Assembly: GCF_024207115.1 (NCBI RefSeq)
Contig: NZ_CP100128.1
Location: 558,001 to 622,000, forward strand
DNA length: 64,000 nt
Direction: 5' to 3'
From: Chromobacterium sp. IIBBL 290-4
GTDB taxonomy: Bacteria > Pseudomonadota > Gammaproteobacteria > Burkholderiales > Chromobacteriaceae
Shown here: positions 36,864-46,602 of the stretch, piece by piece
How positions within the stretch are numbered: position 1 is the stretch's first letter
How the letters are laid out: every line of letters starts with the position of its first letter
Made by a program: the position numbers and the translations under genes
Notes under the pieces: model-generated
What the model saw: only the letters and a program-made list of their open reading frames with translations
Database searches by the model: none
What the model was told of the DNA's origin: nothing

Positions 36864-37613
36864 GTGGATAAGATCAGCTTAATCGCCATCACACTGGGCT
36901 TGACCGCCATCATCGCAGGCCAGGCCATCGAAGGGGGCAATATCGGCTCGCTGATGCAGCTGACGGCCTTCATGATCGTGATCGGCGGCACCACCAGCGC
37001 GGTGATGCTGCAGAGCACGCCCAAGCAATTCATGGCCGGCCTGCGCATGCTGCGCTGGGTATTCCGCCCGCCCAATTTCGACCACGACAAAATGATCCGC
37101 GAAGTGGTGAACTGGAGCCAGGCCGCGCGCAAGGGCGGCCTGCTGTCGCTGGAGGGCACCATCGCCATGCAGAAAGACCCCTTCACCAAGAAAGCGCTGC
37201 AAATGCTGGTGGACGGCACCGAGCCGGACACCCTGCGCGGCGTCATGGAAGTGGAAATCGGCATGTTCGAACATGCCCGCAAGCAGGCGGCGAAAATCTG
37301 GGAGTCCGCCGGCGGCTACGCGCCGACCATGGGCATTCTGGGCGCGGTGCTGGGCCTGATCCACGTGATGGAAAACCTGTCCGACCCGTCCAAGCTGGGC
37401 GGCGGCATCGCGGTGGCCTTCGTCGCCACCGTCTACGGCGTCGGCTCGGCCAACCTGTTCTTCCTGCCCATGGCCAACAAGCTCAAGCACCTGGTGGCTT
37501 CGGAGCTGGCGATGAAAGAGCTGGTGGTCGAAGGCGTGGTGGCCATCGCCAACGGCGAAAATCCGCGCATCATCGAAAGCCGGCTCAAGGGCTATCTCGC
37601 CATGCATGAATAA
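36864..37613 (+). CDS. motC: MotA/MotC-family flagellar stator subunit
   Basis: A protein of 249 residues starting with GTG 36864. MotA-type proteins form the ion channel of the motor together with a peptidoglycan-bound MotB/MotD partner. Four membrane helices are visible (about 3-20, 34-50, 150-170, 180-200), with AGGYAPTMGILGAVLGLIHVM and AVAFVATVYGVG around the conserved proline of helix 3. It is of the PomA/MotC type found downstream of fliA. The partner motB/motD is missing here: a strong terminator and a convergent gene follow directly. Confidence 0.88.
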   Translation: MDKISLIAITLGLTAIIAGQAIEGGNIGSLMQLTAFMIVIGGTTSAVMLQSTPKQFMAGLRMLRWVFRPPNFDHDKMIREVVNWSQAARKGGLLSLEGTIAMQKDPFTKKALQMLVDGTEPDTLRGVMEVEIGMFEHARKQAAKIWESAGGYAPTMGILGAVLGLIHVMENLSDPSKLGGGIAVAFVATVYGVGSANLFFLPMANKLKHLVASELAMKELVVEGVVAIANGENPRIIESRLKGYLAMHE

Positions 37614-37640
37614 AGCGGCCGGCAAGCCGCAGAAAAGCAA

Positions 37641-37669
37641 AAGGCAAACCCCCGAAGGTTTGCCTTTTT
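37641..37669. terminator. bidirectional terminator between motC and the exonuclease gene
   Basis: AAGGCAAACC (37641-37650) and GGTTTGCCTT (37657-37666) form a 10-bp stem with CCCGAA loop, T run on the right and A run on the left, so it can serve both convergent genes. Confidence 0.88.
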
Positions 37670-37690
37670 CGCATCTGCTCCCAGACAGCG

Positions 37691-39130
37691 CTACAACCGG
37701 ACCAGCTCGCGCTGCGGCTTGCGCAGTTCGCTTTCCAGCAATTTGTAATAATCCAGATCGAAAGCAGGTTCGCCCTGCAGCGCGCCGCCGTTGACGCGGC
37801 TGCCCAGATAGCACCAGCGGTCGAACAGGTGCTCGGTCACATCGCCGCACACCTCGTCGCGCTCCACCACCGCCACCGCGCCCTCGAACGGCCATTGTTT
37901 AACCTTGAGCCGCTGCAGCGCCGACAGCAAACGTTGATTGTGGCTGTCCGCGCCCTCCTCGCCCACGCAGGCGCCGCGGCAGCGGCCAATGCGGTAGGCC
38001 GCGCAAGCCACGCCCTTGCGGCTAGTAACCTGCTCCACGCCCAGCACCGATTGGCACAAACCCTGGGCCAGCGCGATCTGCGCCAGCGCCTTGCGCGCCT
38101 CGCGGGCGTGGCGGAACAGGCCGAACAAATCCGCGGTGCGGGTAAAGTCGATGGCATGCGCGGCGACCGGCAGCGGCCGCACATAGCCATCTTCGCCGGT
38201 CTGCAGCTGCAAGGTGCACACTTCGCCCATCATCCGCGCCTTGGGGTTGTGAACCGGCTTCCATCTGGCCAGCCATTGCAGCTCGGTCAGCTGCGCGCCG
38301 AACTCGCCCAGGCACTCGCGCCACTCCACCCGCGCCACCGGCTCGTCTATCTTCACCTCGTGCCGGTTCGGCTTGCGCTCGGCGAAATGGCCCAGCGCCT
38401 TGCGATAAAGATTCGGCGCGCGGCCGACATACAAGGCGCGATCGTCCGCGCCGAACAGCGCGTACACGCCGGCGGAGTCCGGCATCTCCTCCAATTGCTG
38501 CTGCAGTTCGGCCGGCAGGCTGGACAGCTCGGCCGGCTGCGACAACAGCTGCCCCGCCTCATACGCCACCTTGTCCTCGCCCAGCTCCGCGCTGGCGATC
38601 TGGATAAAGCGGTACACCGCCTCGGCGTCGGCCAGGGCGCGGTGGCGCTCCGGCATTTCAATGCCGTGACGGGCGATCAGGCTGTCCAGGCTGTGCTTGA
38701 AATGCTGCGGATACAGCCGCCGCGACAGCTTGACCGTGCACAAAGCCCGCGCCTGGAAACGCATGCCGGCGCGCCGGAATTCATTGCGCAGGAATCCATA
38801 ATCGAAGCGCGCGTTGTGCGCGAGCAATAAACGGCCTTGCAGCGTGGCCAGCAAGCCGTCCGCCAGCTCGGCGAACGGCGGCGCGGCGGCCACCATCTCA
38901 TTGCTGATGCCGGTCATGTTTTCGATGAAGGGCGGAATCGGCTGGCCGGGGTTGACCAGCCAGGACAGCCGTTCGACGCGTTCGCCGTCTATCAGCACCA
39001 GGCCGACCTCGGTGATACGGTCGCGCGCGATATTGCCGCCGGTGGTTTCCAAATCGACGATGGCGCAGGGCTGCGCGAACAAAGTATGCAATCTTGCCTC
39101 GCTTTCAGGCTGGCGGCGAAACGGCAACAT
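37691..39130 (-). CDS. DnaQ-like 3'-5' exonuclease fused to a UvrC/Cho-type GIY-YIG domain
   Basis: The protein has 479 residues from ATG 39130, or 504 from an ATG at 39205; neither has a clear ribosome site, and the extra 25 residues look non-conserved. The first part is a DEDDh exonuclease: IVDLETTG (exo I), AHNARFDYGFL (exo II) and RHRALADAEAV (exo III). A GIY-YIG nuclease fold follows (SAGVYALFG, ALYVGRA). The C-terminal 200 residues carry a Cys cluster, GVACAAYRIGRCRGAC, as in Cho/UvrC-like proteins. Such fusions are annotated as DNA polymerase III epsilon-like or excinuclease Cho and are thought to act in repair. The gene is divergent from the tRNA cluster. Confidence 0.87.
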   Translation of the reverse strand: MLPFRRQPESEARLHTLFAQPCAIVDLETTGGNIARDRITEVGLVLIDGERVERLSWLVNPGQPIPPFIENMTGISNEMVAAAPPFAELADGLLATLQGRLLLAHNARFDYGFLRNEFRRAGMRFQARALCTVKLSRRLYPQHFKHSLDSLIARHGIEMPERHRALADAEAVYRFIQIASAELGEDKVAYEAGQLLSQPAELSSLPAELQQQLEEMPDSAGVYALFGADDRALYVGRAPNLYRKALGHFAERKPNRHEVKIDEPVARVEWRECLGEFGAQLTELQWLARWKPVHNPKARMMGEVCTLQLQTGEDGYVRPLPVAAHAIDFTRTADLFGLFRHAREARKALAQIALAQGLCQSVLGVEQVTSRKGVACAAYRIGRCRGACVGEEGADSHNQRLLSALQRLKVKQWPFEGAVAVVERDEVCGDVTEHLFDRWCYLGSRVNGGALQGEPAFDLDYYKLLESELRKPQRELVRL

Positions 39131-39213
39131 GCCAATTGGCTGAAATTGTTGGCCGGCCGCGACATAGGTAGCGGACGAGTTTACCGGCTTTGCAAAAAAT
39201 TTCATACAAGGTG

Positions 39214-39242
39214 TTGACAGCCATTATGGCCCTCTGTAATAT
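39214..39242 (+). promoter_or_regulatory. strong sigma-70 promoter of the Arg-Glu-Arg-Glu tRNA cluster
   Basis: TTGACA (39214-39219) and TAATAT (39237-39242) with 17 bases between. The first tRNA starts 38 bases downstream. The same hexamers and spacing occur at the opposite tRNA cluster (52767-52795). Confidence 0.85.
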
Positions 39243-39279
39243 CCACCTCCTCGCAAGACACAACGTCTCGCAAGGCAGT

Positions 39280-39356
39280 GCACCCGTAGCTCAGTTGGAT
39301 AGAGTATCTGGCTACGAACCAGAGGGTCGGGCGTTCGAATCGCTCCGGGTGCACCA
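39280..39356 (+). tRNA. tRNA-Arg (ACG)
   Basis: A 77-base cloverleaf including encoded CCA. Acceptor GCACCCG pairs with CGGGTGC; the anticodon stem CTGG/CCAG encloses loop CTACGAA with anticodon ACG, read as ICG and decoding CGU/CGC/CGA. First of a tandem Arg-Glu pair. Confidence 0.97.
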
Positions 39357-39364
39357 CAAACAGC

Positions 39365-39439
39365 GTCCCTATAGTTTAGCGGTTAGAACACCGCCCTTTC
39401 ACGGCGGTAGCCGGGGTTCGATTCCCCGTGGGGACGCCA
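39365..39439 (+). tRNA. tRNA-Glu (TTC)
   Basis: 75 bases with encoded CCA. Acceptor GTCCCTA-type 5' end pairs with the GGGGAC 3' strand; anticodon stem CCGCC/GGCGG encloses CTTTCAC with anticodon TTC. Eight bases after tRNA-Arg. Confidence 0.97.
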
Positions 39440-39443
39440 AGAT

Positions 39444-39520
39444 GCACCCGTAGCTCAGTTGGATAGAGTATCTGGCTACGAACCAGAGGGTCGGGCGTTC
39501 GAATCGCTCCGGGTGCACCA
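39444..39520 (+). tRNA. tRNA-Arg (ACG), second copy
   Basis: Sequence identical to the copy at 39280 as far as read; 77 bases with CCA. It starts four bases after the first tRNA-Glu, showing that the Arg-Glu pair was duplicated in tandem. Confidence 0.97.
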
Positions 39521-39523
39521 AAT

Positions 39524-39598
39524 GTCCCTATAGTTTAGCGGTTAGAACACCGCCCTTTCACGGCGGTAGCCGGGGTTCGATTCCCCGTGGGGACGCCA
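39524..39598 (+). tRNA. tRNA-Glu (TTC), second copy
   Basis: Identical to the copy at 39365 as far as read; 75 bases with CCA. It is the last tRNA of the cluster and is followed by a terminator. Confidence 0.97.
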
Positions 39599-39607
39599 GG
39601 ATTCAAG

Positions 39608-39641
39608 AAAAAGCCCAGCATGGCAACATGCCGGGCTTTTT
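39608..39641 (+). terminator. rho-independent terminator of the plus-strand tRNA cluster
   Basis: GCCCAGCATG and CATGCCGGGC form a stem with one A-C mismatch and a GCAA loop, flanked by AAAAA and TTTTT. The sequence between tRNA and stem (GGATTCAAG) is identical to that behind the minus-strand tRNA-Glu. The T run also serves the ABC permease gene ending at 39688 if read in reverse. Confidence 0.88.
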
Positions 39642-39687
39642 CGCATTCTCCGCTCCATCGAAAAAAAGCGGCTCGCGCCGCCCTCTC

Positions 39688-42117
39688 CTATCCTCGCAAC
39701 GCCTCTGCCGGCCGCAGACGCAGCGCGAAACGCATATGCTTCCACACCGCCAAGGCCGACACCAGCAGGCACAGCGCCAGCGCCAACAACAAGGTCCAGC
39801 CGCCTATCGGCGCGCGCTCGATAAAATCCGCCTGATAGTGCTTGATGAACAGCCAGGCCGGCAACAATCCCACACCGGCGCTGGCCAAGACGATCCAAAG
39901 CAATTCCCTGCCTACTCGCAGGATCACCGCCAGACTGCCCGCGCCATACAGCTTGCGCAGTACAACCTCTCGACTCATGCGCTGCACAGAATAGGCCATC
40001 AACACATAAATGCCGAAAGCGGCGATCAGCAAAGATATCGCAGCGGCGGCAGCCAACATCTGCGCATTACGCACATCCCGCTCGTATTGCCTTCCCAACT
40101 GGCGCTTTGCGCTGATCAGGTTCAGCGGATAATCCGGAAAATACTGCGGCCACAATTGCGCAAAAGCGGTTCGTAAAACAGCCTCCTCGCCCTGATAGCG
40201 AATGGCCAGCACATTGCCGCTGCCTTTCAGATACACCAAAGCTAACTTTTGCTCGCGCGCAGTCCCCTCACGAGCATCGCCCACCACGCCCACGATCTGC
40301 GCCCGGCCGCTGCCCACCACCTCGGTTTCCAGCCATTGTCCCACCGCCCTAGCCGGATCAGTAAAGCCGAGACGCCGCGCCGCAGACTCAGACAACACCA
40401 CGCTCTCATCCGACGCAGCATCATTTTCAGCCGCGCAAGTCGAAAACCGCTTGCCGGCCAGCAAGGCCAAGCCGTAGGCTTCTACAAAGCGGCAATCCAC
40501 CATCCGACGAGCCAGATCCAGCGACCGGCCTCCCGGCACATGATAGGAGTCAGTGTTGCGACTTCCTCCCGCCGGCATAGTATCGCCATAGCTAAGCATT
40601 TTTACGCCTGGCAATCGCCGCACCGCTTCCGCCAAACCACGTCGTCGCACCGCATCCGCCTTGTTGTTATCGCCGGCATCCGACAGCATCAGACCATTCA
40701 CCTCATAGCCAGACGGCAAACGGGAGCCATGCCAGGTTTGCCAAGCCACCGCCAGCGTCATGCTGGCCAGTCCCATCGCCACCGCGAACTGCAATACCGT
40801 CAACGAGCGGCGCAACCAGATGCCTTGCGGGGTCTCCTGCTGGTCTCGACCAGCCAAGGACTGAGTCGCCCTCACCCTGGCGGCCGTCCATGCCGGATAA
40901 GCGCCACTAGCCAGACCTATCAACATCGCTCCCGACAAGGCCATGGCCAGATTGCCAAGCGAGAACATCCCAACCAGCTCGCGCCTAAGCATGCCCTCGA
41001 ATACGGGAAGCAATAGCCAGGCCAGACCCATTCCAATCAAGGCGGACAACAGCGCCACCAGCACAGACTCAGCGACAAACTGCCCGGCGACGCGCGCCAC
41101 GCTGGCGCCCAGCACCTTGCGCACGCCGATTTCTCGCTGACGCCGTATCGCTCGCACCGTCGCCAAATTCACGTAATTGATGGCCGCCAGCAGCAGAATG
41201 GCCATGCCAATCGCCACGCACCCCCACAATATGGACTGCATGTCGTGCCGACCGGGATCCGCGGTACTGTCCATATCCGGATCCAGATAAGCGTCGGCCA
41301 AACTCACCATGCTGAACTCCAGCGGCTCCTTATGCCCAGCCGCGCCCATATTCGGCGTAACTTCCTTATAAAATGGCGTTTTACGCAATGCTTGCCGCAA
41401 AACCTGAACTGCCTCTGCCAATGAATGCCCAGGCTTAAGACGAAAATAGTTGTATCCGCCAAGGCTCCCCCAGTTCTGGTAAAAGCCCCCATACATGCTA
41501 TCCGGCGTCATCCGGCTGCCTCTGCCGCCCAAAATTTCGTAAGGCTGAGTGGCGGTAGGCGGCGGTGTCTTCACCACCGCCGCCACGCTCAAGGCCTTGC
41601 CGCCCACAGTGAAGGTTTTGCCTACCGCCTGAGTCGTGCCGTACAACTTGAGCGCAATGGCTTCGGTCACCGCCGCGCCATCAGGCCGGGTCAAGGCATG
41701 CATCAGATCGCCAGACACGGTTTTGACCTCGAATAAGTCGGCATAGTCTGGATCAACCAGCGTCACCCAGCGGTCCACCACCTGATTGCCCACACGAATA
41801 GGGGCGAAATACCCGAGAGCCATCGACAGCTTTTCGACGATGCCGCTGTCGCGCAGCGCTTGCCCCGCAGCCATTGGACTCTCCGGCCGCCAAGCATGCT
41901 CTTGGTCGCCGAAATTCATCTTGGATCTCAACAAATAAACCTGCTCCCGCCCCTGGATATGGCGATCAAACTGCCAGGAATAACCGACATAGCCCAGCAA
42001 CAAAAAGCAGCAGGCGAAGCCTATCGCCAGCCCGCCTATCACCAGCGACGACCAGCCCGGCTCTTTAGCCAGCCAGCGCCAGCCGACGCGAAAATCATCC
42101 CAACGAAAGTAAGACAC
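39688..42117 (-). CDS. FtsX/MacB-type ABC transporter permease (second of two tandem paralogs)
   Basis: The protein has about 809 residues if it starts at GTG 42117, which has GGGG five bases upstream; a GTG at 42135 is the longer option. The order is a membrane helix after FRVGWRWLAKEPGWSSLVIG, a periplasmic MacB_PCD-like domain (to about 280), three helices with the FtsX core INYVNLATVRAIRRQREIGV and RKVLGAS, a second helix and a second periplasmic domain, then three C-terminal helices with YSVQRMSREVVLRKLYGA. It exports or mechanically transmits rather than imports. It lies 64 bases behind its paralog and shares the one ATPase at 44609. Confidence 0.9.
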   Translation of the reverse strand: MSYFRWDDFRVGWRWLAKEPGWSSLVIGGLAIGFACCFLLLGYVGYSWQFDRHIQGREQVYLLRSKMNFGDQEHAWRPESPMAAGQALRDSGIVEKLSMALGYFAPIRVGNQVVDRWVTLVDPDYADLFEVKTVSGDLMHALTRPDGAAVTEAIALKLYGTTQAVGKTFTVGGKALSVAAVVKTPPPTATQPYEILGGRGSRMTPDSMYGGFYQNWGSLGGYNYFRLKPGHSLAEAVQVLRQALRKTPFYKEVTPNMGAAGHKEPLEFSMVSLADAYLDPDMDSTADPGRHDMQSILWGCVAIGMAILLLAAINYVNLATVRAIRRQREIGVRKVLGASVARVAGQFVAESVLVALLSALIGMGLAWLLLPVFEGMLRRELVGMFSLGNLAMALSGAMLIGLASGAYPAWTAARVRATQSLAGRDQQETPQGIWLRRSLTVLQFAVAMGLASMTLAVAWQTWHGSRLPSGYEVNGLMLSDAGDNNKADAVRRRGLAEAVRRLPGVKMLSYGDTMPAGGSRNTDSYHVPGGRSLDLARRMVDCRFVEAYGLALLAGKRFSTCAAENDAASDESVVLSESAARRLGFTDPARAVGQWLETEVVGSGRAQIVGVVGDAREGTAREQKLALVYLKGSGNVLAIRYQGEEAVLRTAFAQLWPQYFPDYPLNLISAKRQLGRQYERDVRNAQMLAAAAAISLLIAAFGIYVLMAYSVQRMSREVVLRKLYGAGSLAVILRVGRELLWIVLASAGVGLLPAWLFIKHYQADFIERAPIGGWTLLLALALCLLVSALAVWKHMRFALRLRPAEALRG

Positions 42118-42181
42118 AGCATCCCCTTTGTTCACCCGGCGCCAGCCTGTCTCCTGGACAAGCTGGCTATCTTCATATTGT

Positions 42182-44599
42182 TTATCCGCGCAATGCCAAT
42201 ACCGGGCGCAAACGCAAAGCGGTCAGCAAATGCCGCCACACCGCCAACGCCGCTGCCAGAACGCACAAACCCAAGGCCAGCAGCAAGGTCCAGCCGCCTA
42301 TAGGCGCCCGCTCGACGAAAGCGCTGAGATACGACCGGATATACAGGGCGGCGGGCGCAAGGCCGATCAGTGCGGATGCGGCCAGCACCCACAGAAACTC
42401 GCGACTGACCAAGCCGGCGATGGCGGCGCCGCTGGCGCCATGCAGCTTGCGCAACACCACCTCCCGCGACATGCGCTGCACCGAGTACGCCGCCAGCACA
42501 TAGATGCCGAAAGCGGCGATCAACAGCGCGACGCCGGCGGCGGCGGCCAACAAGCCCGCCTGCTTGGCATCCACCGCGTAACGCTGATCCAACCGATAAC
42601 GCGCGCTGTCCATCTTCAAGGGATAATCCGGGAAATAGCGCGGCCACAGCCGGGCGATGCCGGCGCGGACTGCCGCCTCATCGCCCTGAAAGCGCAACGA
42701 CAACACGGTGGCGTCATGCCTGATCGCCAGATAAACCCATGAGCGCGCCTGCTCGCGCGCGGACTGCAGATGGATGTCGGACACCACCCCGACCACGGTG
42801 TACGCTTGGCCGCCGCTGATGGCCATCTGCCTGCCCACCGCCTGCCACGGCGAGGCATAGCCCAGATCGCGCGCCGCGGACTCGCTGATCACAGTCTCCC
42901 TCTTGGCGCTGTCAAAGCCGGCGCCGCAGCCAGGGAAAGTCCGCCCGGCCAACACTTTGACGCCGTAGGTTTCCAAATAGGCGCAGCCTATGGCACGAAT
43001 TTCCACATTGATTGAACCCTGGCCGCGCTTGATATTGGAGAGATTCATCGTGCCATCAGCCACATTATTGCGGCTGTAAGCCGCACCGCCAACGCCGGGC
43101 AAGGCTGCCACCGCGGTGCGAAACGCCTCTCTGGCACCCGCGCCATTGCCTGCGTCCATTGTCAGCAAACCCTGCGCCTGGAAGCCTGGATCTCGGCTGC
43201 TGCCGTACCAGGCTTGCCAAGCGATGGCCAGCGTCACGCCGCTCAAGGCCATCGCCGCGGAGAACTGCAATACCGTCAAGCTGCGGCGCAGCCAGATGCC
43301 GCGCGGCGTTTCCTGCTGATCCCGCCCGGCCAGCGCTTGCGTGGCGCGTACCCTGGCCGCCACCCAGGCGGGATAGGCGCCGGCCAGGGCGCCCACCAGC
43401 AAGGCCGCCAGCAGCGCCTGCGCCAGACTGGCCAAGTTGAATATCTCCGACAGTTCGCGCGACATCAGATACGAGAAGCCTGGCAGAGCCAGCCAAGCCA
43501 AGATCAGGCCCAGAACCATAGCCAGCAAAGACACCAGCACCGACTCCAGCAAAAACTGCCCGGCCACGCGGCCAATGCTGGCGCCCAGCACTTTGCGCAC
43601 GCCGATTTCGCGCTGGCGGCGTATGGTGCGCACCGTCGAAAGATTGATGTAATTGATCGCCGCCAACAGCAGAATCAGTAAACCGATGGCCGCCAAGCCC
43701 GCTATCTGGCTGCGGCTGACATGCTCGTCAGAACTGCTGCCCATGCCCTCGTCCAGCTTGGGATCGAAATACACTTCAGCCAGCGAGGCCGCGCCGTAAG
43801 TCACCAGCGGGCGATTTTTCAGCATCTGCCTGAACTCGGGCGGCAGGCCGCGGGAAAAGGCCGACTGCTCGAAAGCTTGCTGCAGCTTGGCCAGCGTCGC
43901 CTCGCGGCTGATGCCCGCCCGCGGACGGAAATACACTTTCCCAGCCACGCCGCCCCAGTTCTCCAGCACCTCCTGGGTGGTTTTGGCATCCATCACCGCG
44001 CTATGGCGCGAAGCCAGCATCGTAAAGGGCTGAGTGCCGGCCAAAGGCGGCCCCGCCACCACCGCCGAAACCAGGTAAGCCTGCCCGTTGATCTTGATGG
44101 ATTTGCCCACCGCCGCCGCGCTGCCGAACAGCTGGCGCGCCTTGTCGTCGGTCAGCGCCAGGCGGTCAGGCCGCGTCAAGGCGGCTTGCAGATCGCCGGA
44201 CAAGGTTTTGAGCTCAAACAACTGGGCAAAATCGGGGTCGACCAACAGCAGATTCTGCATGCTCACCGCCGTGCCTACCCTAACGGGCATCGGCACATCC
44301 CAGGCGATGCTGGCGCGCTCGATCAAGCCGCTGTCCTTCAAGGCCTGCGCCGCCGGGAACGGCGCATAGTTGGTCCACTTCTGATCCATGCCTGGCAGAT
44401 TGAAGCGCGCCTCCAGCTGGTAAGTGTTGTCGGCATCCTGCAAATAGCGGTTGTACTGCATGGAAAAGCGCGTGTAGCCCAGCAGCAGAAAGCAGCAGGC
44501 GAAGCCCACCGCCAGGCCGGCGATCACCAGCGCCGACCAACCCGGCTCTTTCGCCAGCCAGCGCCAGCCGACGCGAAAATCTTTCAGGATGTCGTTCAT
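42182..44599 (-). CDS. FtsX/MacB-type ABC transporter permease (first of two tandem paralogs)
   Basis: A protein of 805 residues with the same double MacB_PCD/FtsX layout as the gene at 39688. The opening DFRVGWRWLAKEPGW, the core REIGVRKVLGASIGRVAGQF, RDQQETPRGIWLRRSLTVLQF and the end IERAPIGG/VERAPIGG-type segment are nearly the same in both, whereas the periplasmic domains differ more. The two presumably form a heterodimer on the inner membrane. It starts nine bases after the ATPase gene, so it is surely in the same operon. Substrate unknown. Confidence 0.92.
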   Translation of the reverse strand: MNDILKDFRVGWRWLAKEPGWSALVIAGLAVGFACCFLLLGYTRFSMQYNRYLQDADNTYQLEARFNLPGMDQKWTNYAPFPAAQALKDSGLIERASIAWDVPMPVRVGTAVSMQNLLLVDPDFAQLFELKTLSGDLQAALTRPDRLALTDDKARQLFGSAAAVGKSIKINGQAYLVSAVVAGPPLAGTQPFTMLASRHSAVMDAKTTQEVLENWGGVAGKVYFRPRAGISREATLAKLQQAFEQSAFSRGLPPEFRQMLKNRPLVTYGAASLAEVYFDPKLDEGMGSSSDEHVSRSQIAGLAAIGLLILLLAAINYINLSTVRTIRRQREIGVRKVLGASIGRVAGQFLLESVLVSLLAMVLGLILAWLALPGFSYLMSRELSEIFNLASLAQALLAALLVGALAGAYPAWVAARVRATQALAGRDQQETPRGIWLRRSLTVLQFSAAMALSGVTLAIAWQAWYGSSRDPGFQAQGLLTMDAGNGAGAREAFRTAVAALPGVGGAAYSRNNVADGTMNLSNIKRGQGSINVEIRAIGCAYLETYGVKVLAGRTFPGCGAGFDSAKRETVISESAARDLGYASPWQAVGRQMAISGGQAYTVVGVVSDIHLQSAREQARSWVYLAIRHDATVLSLRFQGDEAAVRAGIARLWPRYFPDYPLKMDSARYRLDQRYAVDAKQAGLLAAAAGVALLIAAFGIYVLAAYSVQRMSREVVLRKLHGASGAAIAGLVSREFLWVLAASALIGLAPAALYIRSYLSAFVERAPIGGWTLLLALGLCVLAAALAVWRHLLTALRLRPVLALRG

Positions 44600-44608
44600 C
44601 GCCGCGCC

Positions 44609-45286
<678 letters not shown>

Positions 45287-45306
45287 TTCTCTTCTCCCTT
45301 ATTGTC

Positions 45307-46602
45307 TCAATTCAAGGTCAGCGCCTGATATTTGCCGAAGGCGGCGTAAGAGGACACGATGACCTTGTCCCCGGATTTCAGCCCGTCCAATATTTCCAAT
45401 TGCGTCTGGCTGCGGCGGCCGATGCGGATTGCGCGTTTTTCCGCCCGGCCGCCATCCGCGCTCAGCACCATCGCCCATGCGCCGCCGGTGTCGTTGACGA
45501 AGGGACCATAAGGCAGCACCAGCCCCTGTTTCGCCGCGCCCAGCTGCAAACGCGCGTCCAAGCCCTGGCCGGAGTTCAGTCCGGCAGGAGAGCCGGCCGC
45601 GAACTGCATCTCCAGCTGAAAGTGGCCATCCTGCACTTGCGGATTGATCGCGCTGACCGTCGCCGCCACCGTGCGGCCATCCAGTTCTACCGACGCTTGC
45701 TGCCCGCGCCGGGTGCGCGGCAGATAGAACTCGTCCACCTGGGCGCTGAGCTTGAAGCTGCCCAGGCTGTCCACCCTTCCCACCCGTTCGCCGGGCTTGA
45801 GCGTGCTGCCGGTCTGAATATTGAAATTGGTCAATTGACCGGATACCGGCGCGCGCAGCGACAAGGCCGCCAGGCTGCCCGCCACCACCTGGGTGCCGCG
45901 GCTCAGCTCGTTCTGCGCCTGCTGCATCTGCTGCAGCGCGGTTTCCTTGATGCCTAGCTCCACCGCCTGGCTGTGTTGCTCCGCAGCGTAATCGCCGCGG
46001 TATTGCTCCAGCTTGTCGCGGGAATCCTCCAGCGCGGCGGCGGAGATGAAGCCCTGCGCCGCCAGCGCGGCGTCGCGCTTGAACTGGCGCTCCTGCTGCT
46101 TGAGCTTGAGCGCCAGATCGCTCAGCCGGCGGCGGTACTCGCTGCGCCCGGCTTCCAGTTGCTCGCGGGTGGAGGACAGATTGGCGTACTGCTGCGCCAG
46201 ATCCGACTTGCGGGCCAGCAGGTCCAGCTGCCGCTGCGGATTGGACAAGCGCGCCAGCACCTGCCCGGCCTGAACCTTGTCGCCATCCTTGGCCAACACT
46301 TCATCGACGCGTCCGCCTTCCACTAAATCCAGCACCACCGACTGCGCCGGTTGCGCCGTGGCGCGCAGGATGACCTCATCGCTGAAAGTGCCCGTCTGAG
46401 CCTGGGCGATCTGCAGTTCGGACGCCGCCACCCGCAGCCCCGCGGACTGGCTATACCACCAGCCGGCGCCAGCCAGCAGAATCGTCGCCCCGGCCATGCC
46501 GGCCAGCCACAAAGGACGCCGTCCCCAACGCTTGCGGACAACCGCCTCATCCATGGCCGCGCCGGTAACCGGCTGAACCACGCCCTGCTCGGCCTCGCTC
46601 AC
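45307..46602 (-). CDS. HlyD/MacA-type periplasmic adaptor protein
   Basis: The protein has 431 residues, GTG start overlapping the preceding stop as GTGA. One membrane helix (PLWLAGMAGATILLAGAGWW, about 30-50) anchors it in the inner membrane. A lipoyl-like half motif (VVLDLVEGGRVDEVLAKDGDKVQAGQVLARL) lies before a long coiled coil (about 125-250), followed by the second half (LRAPVSGQLTNFNIQTGSTL) and a beta-barrel. Adaptors of this kind link MacB-like pumps to an outer-membrane channel. No TolC-type gene is present in the window. Confidence 0.92.
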   Translation of the reverse strand: MSEAEQGVVQPVTGAAMDEAVVRKRWGRRPLWLAGMAGATILLAGAGWWYSQSAGLRVAASELQIAQAQTGTFSDEVILRATAQPAQSVVLDLVEGGRVDEVLAKDGDKVQAGQVLARLSNPQRQLDLLARKSDLAQQYANLSSTREQLEAGRSEYRRRLSDLALKLKQQERQFKRDAALAAQGFISAAALEDSRDKLEQYRGDYAAEQHSQAVELGIKETALQQMQQAQNELSRGTQVVAGSLAALSLRAPVSGQLTNFNIQTGSTLKPGERVGRVDSLGSFKLSAQVDEFYLPRTRRGQQASVELDGRTVAATVSAINPQVQDGHFQLEMQFAAGSPAGLNSGQGLDARLQLGAAKQGLVLPYGPFVNDTGGAWAMVLSADGGRAEKRAIRIGRRSQTQLEILDGLKSGDKVIVSSYAAFGKYQALTLN

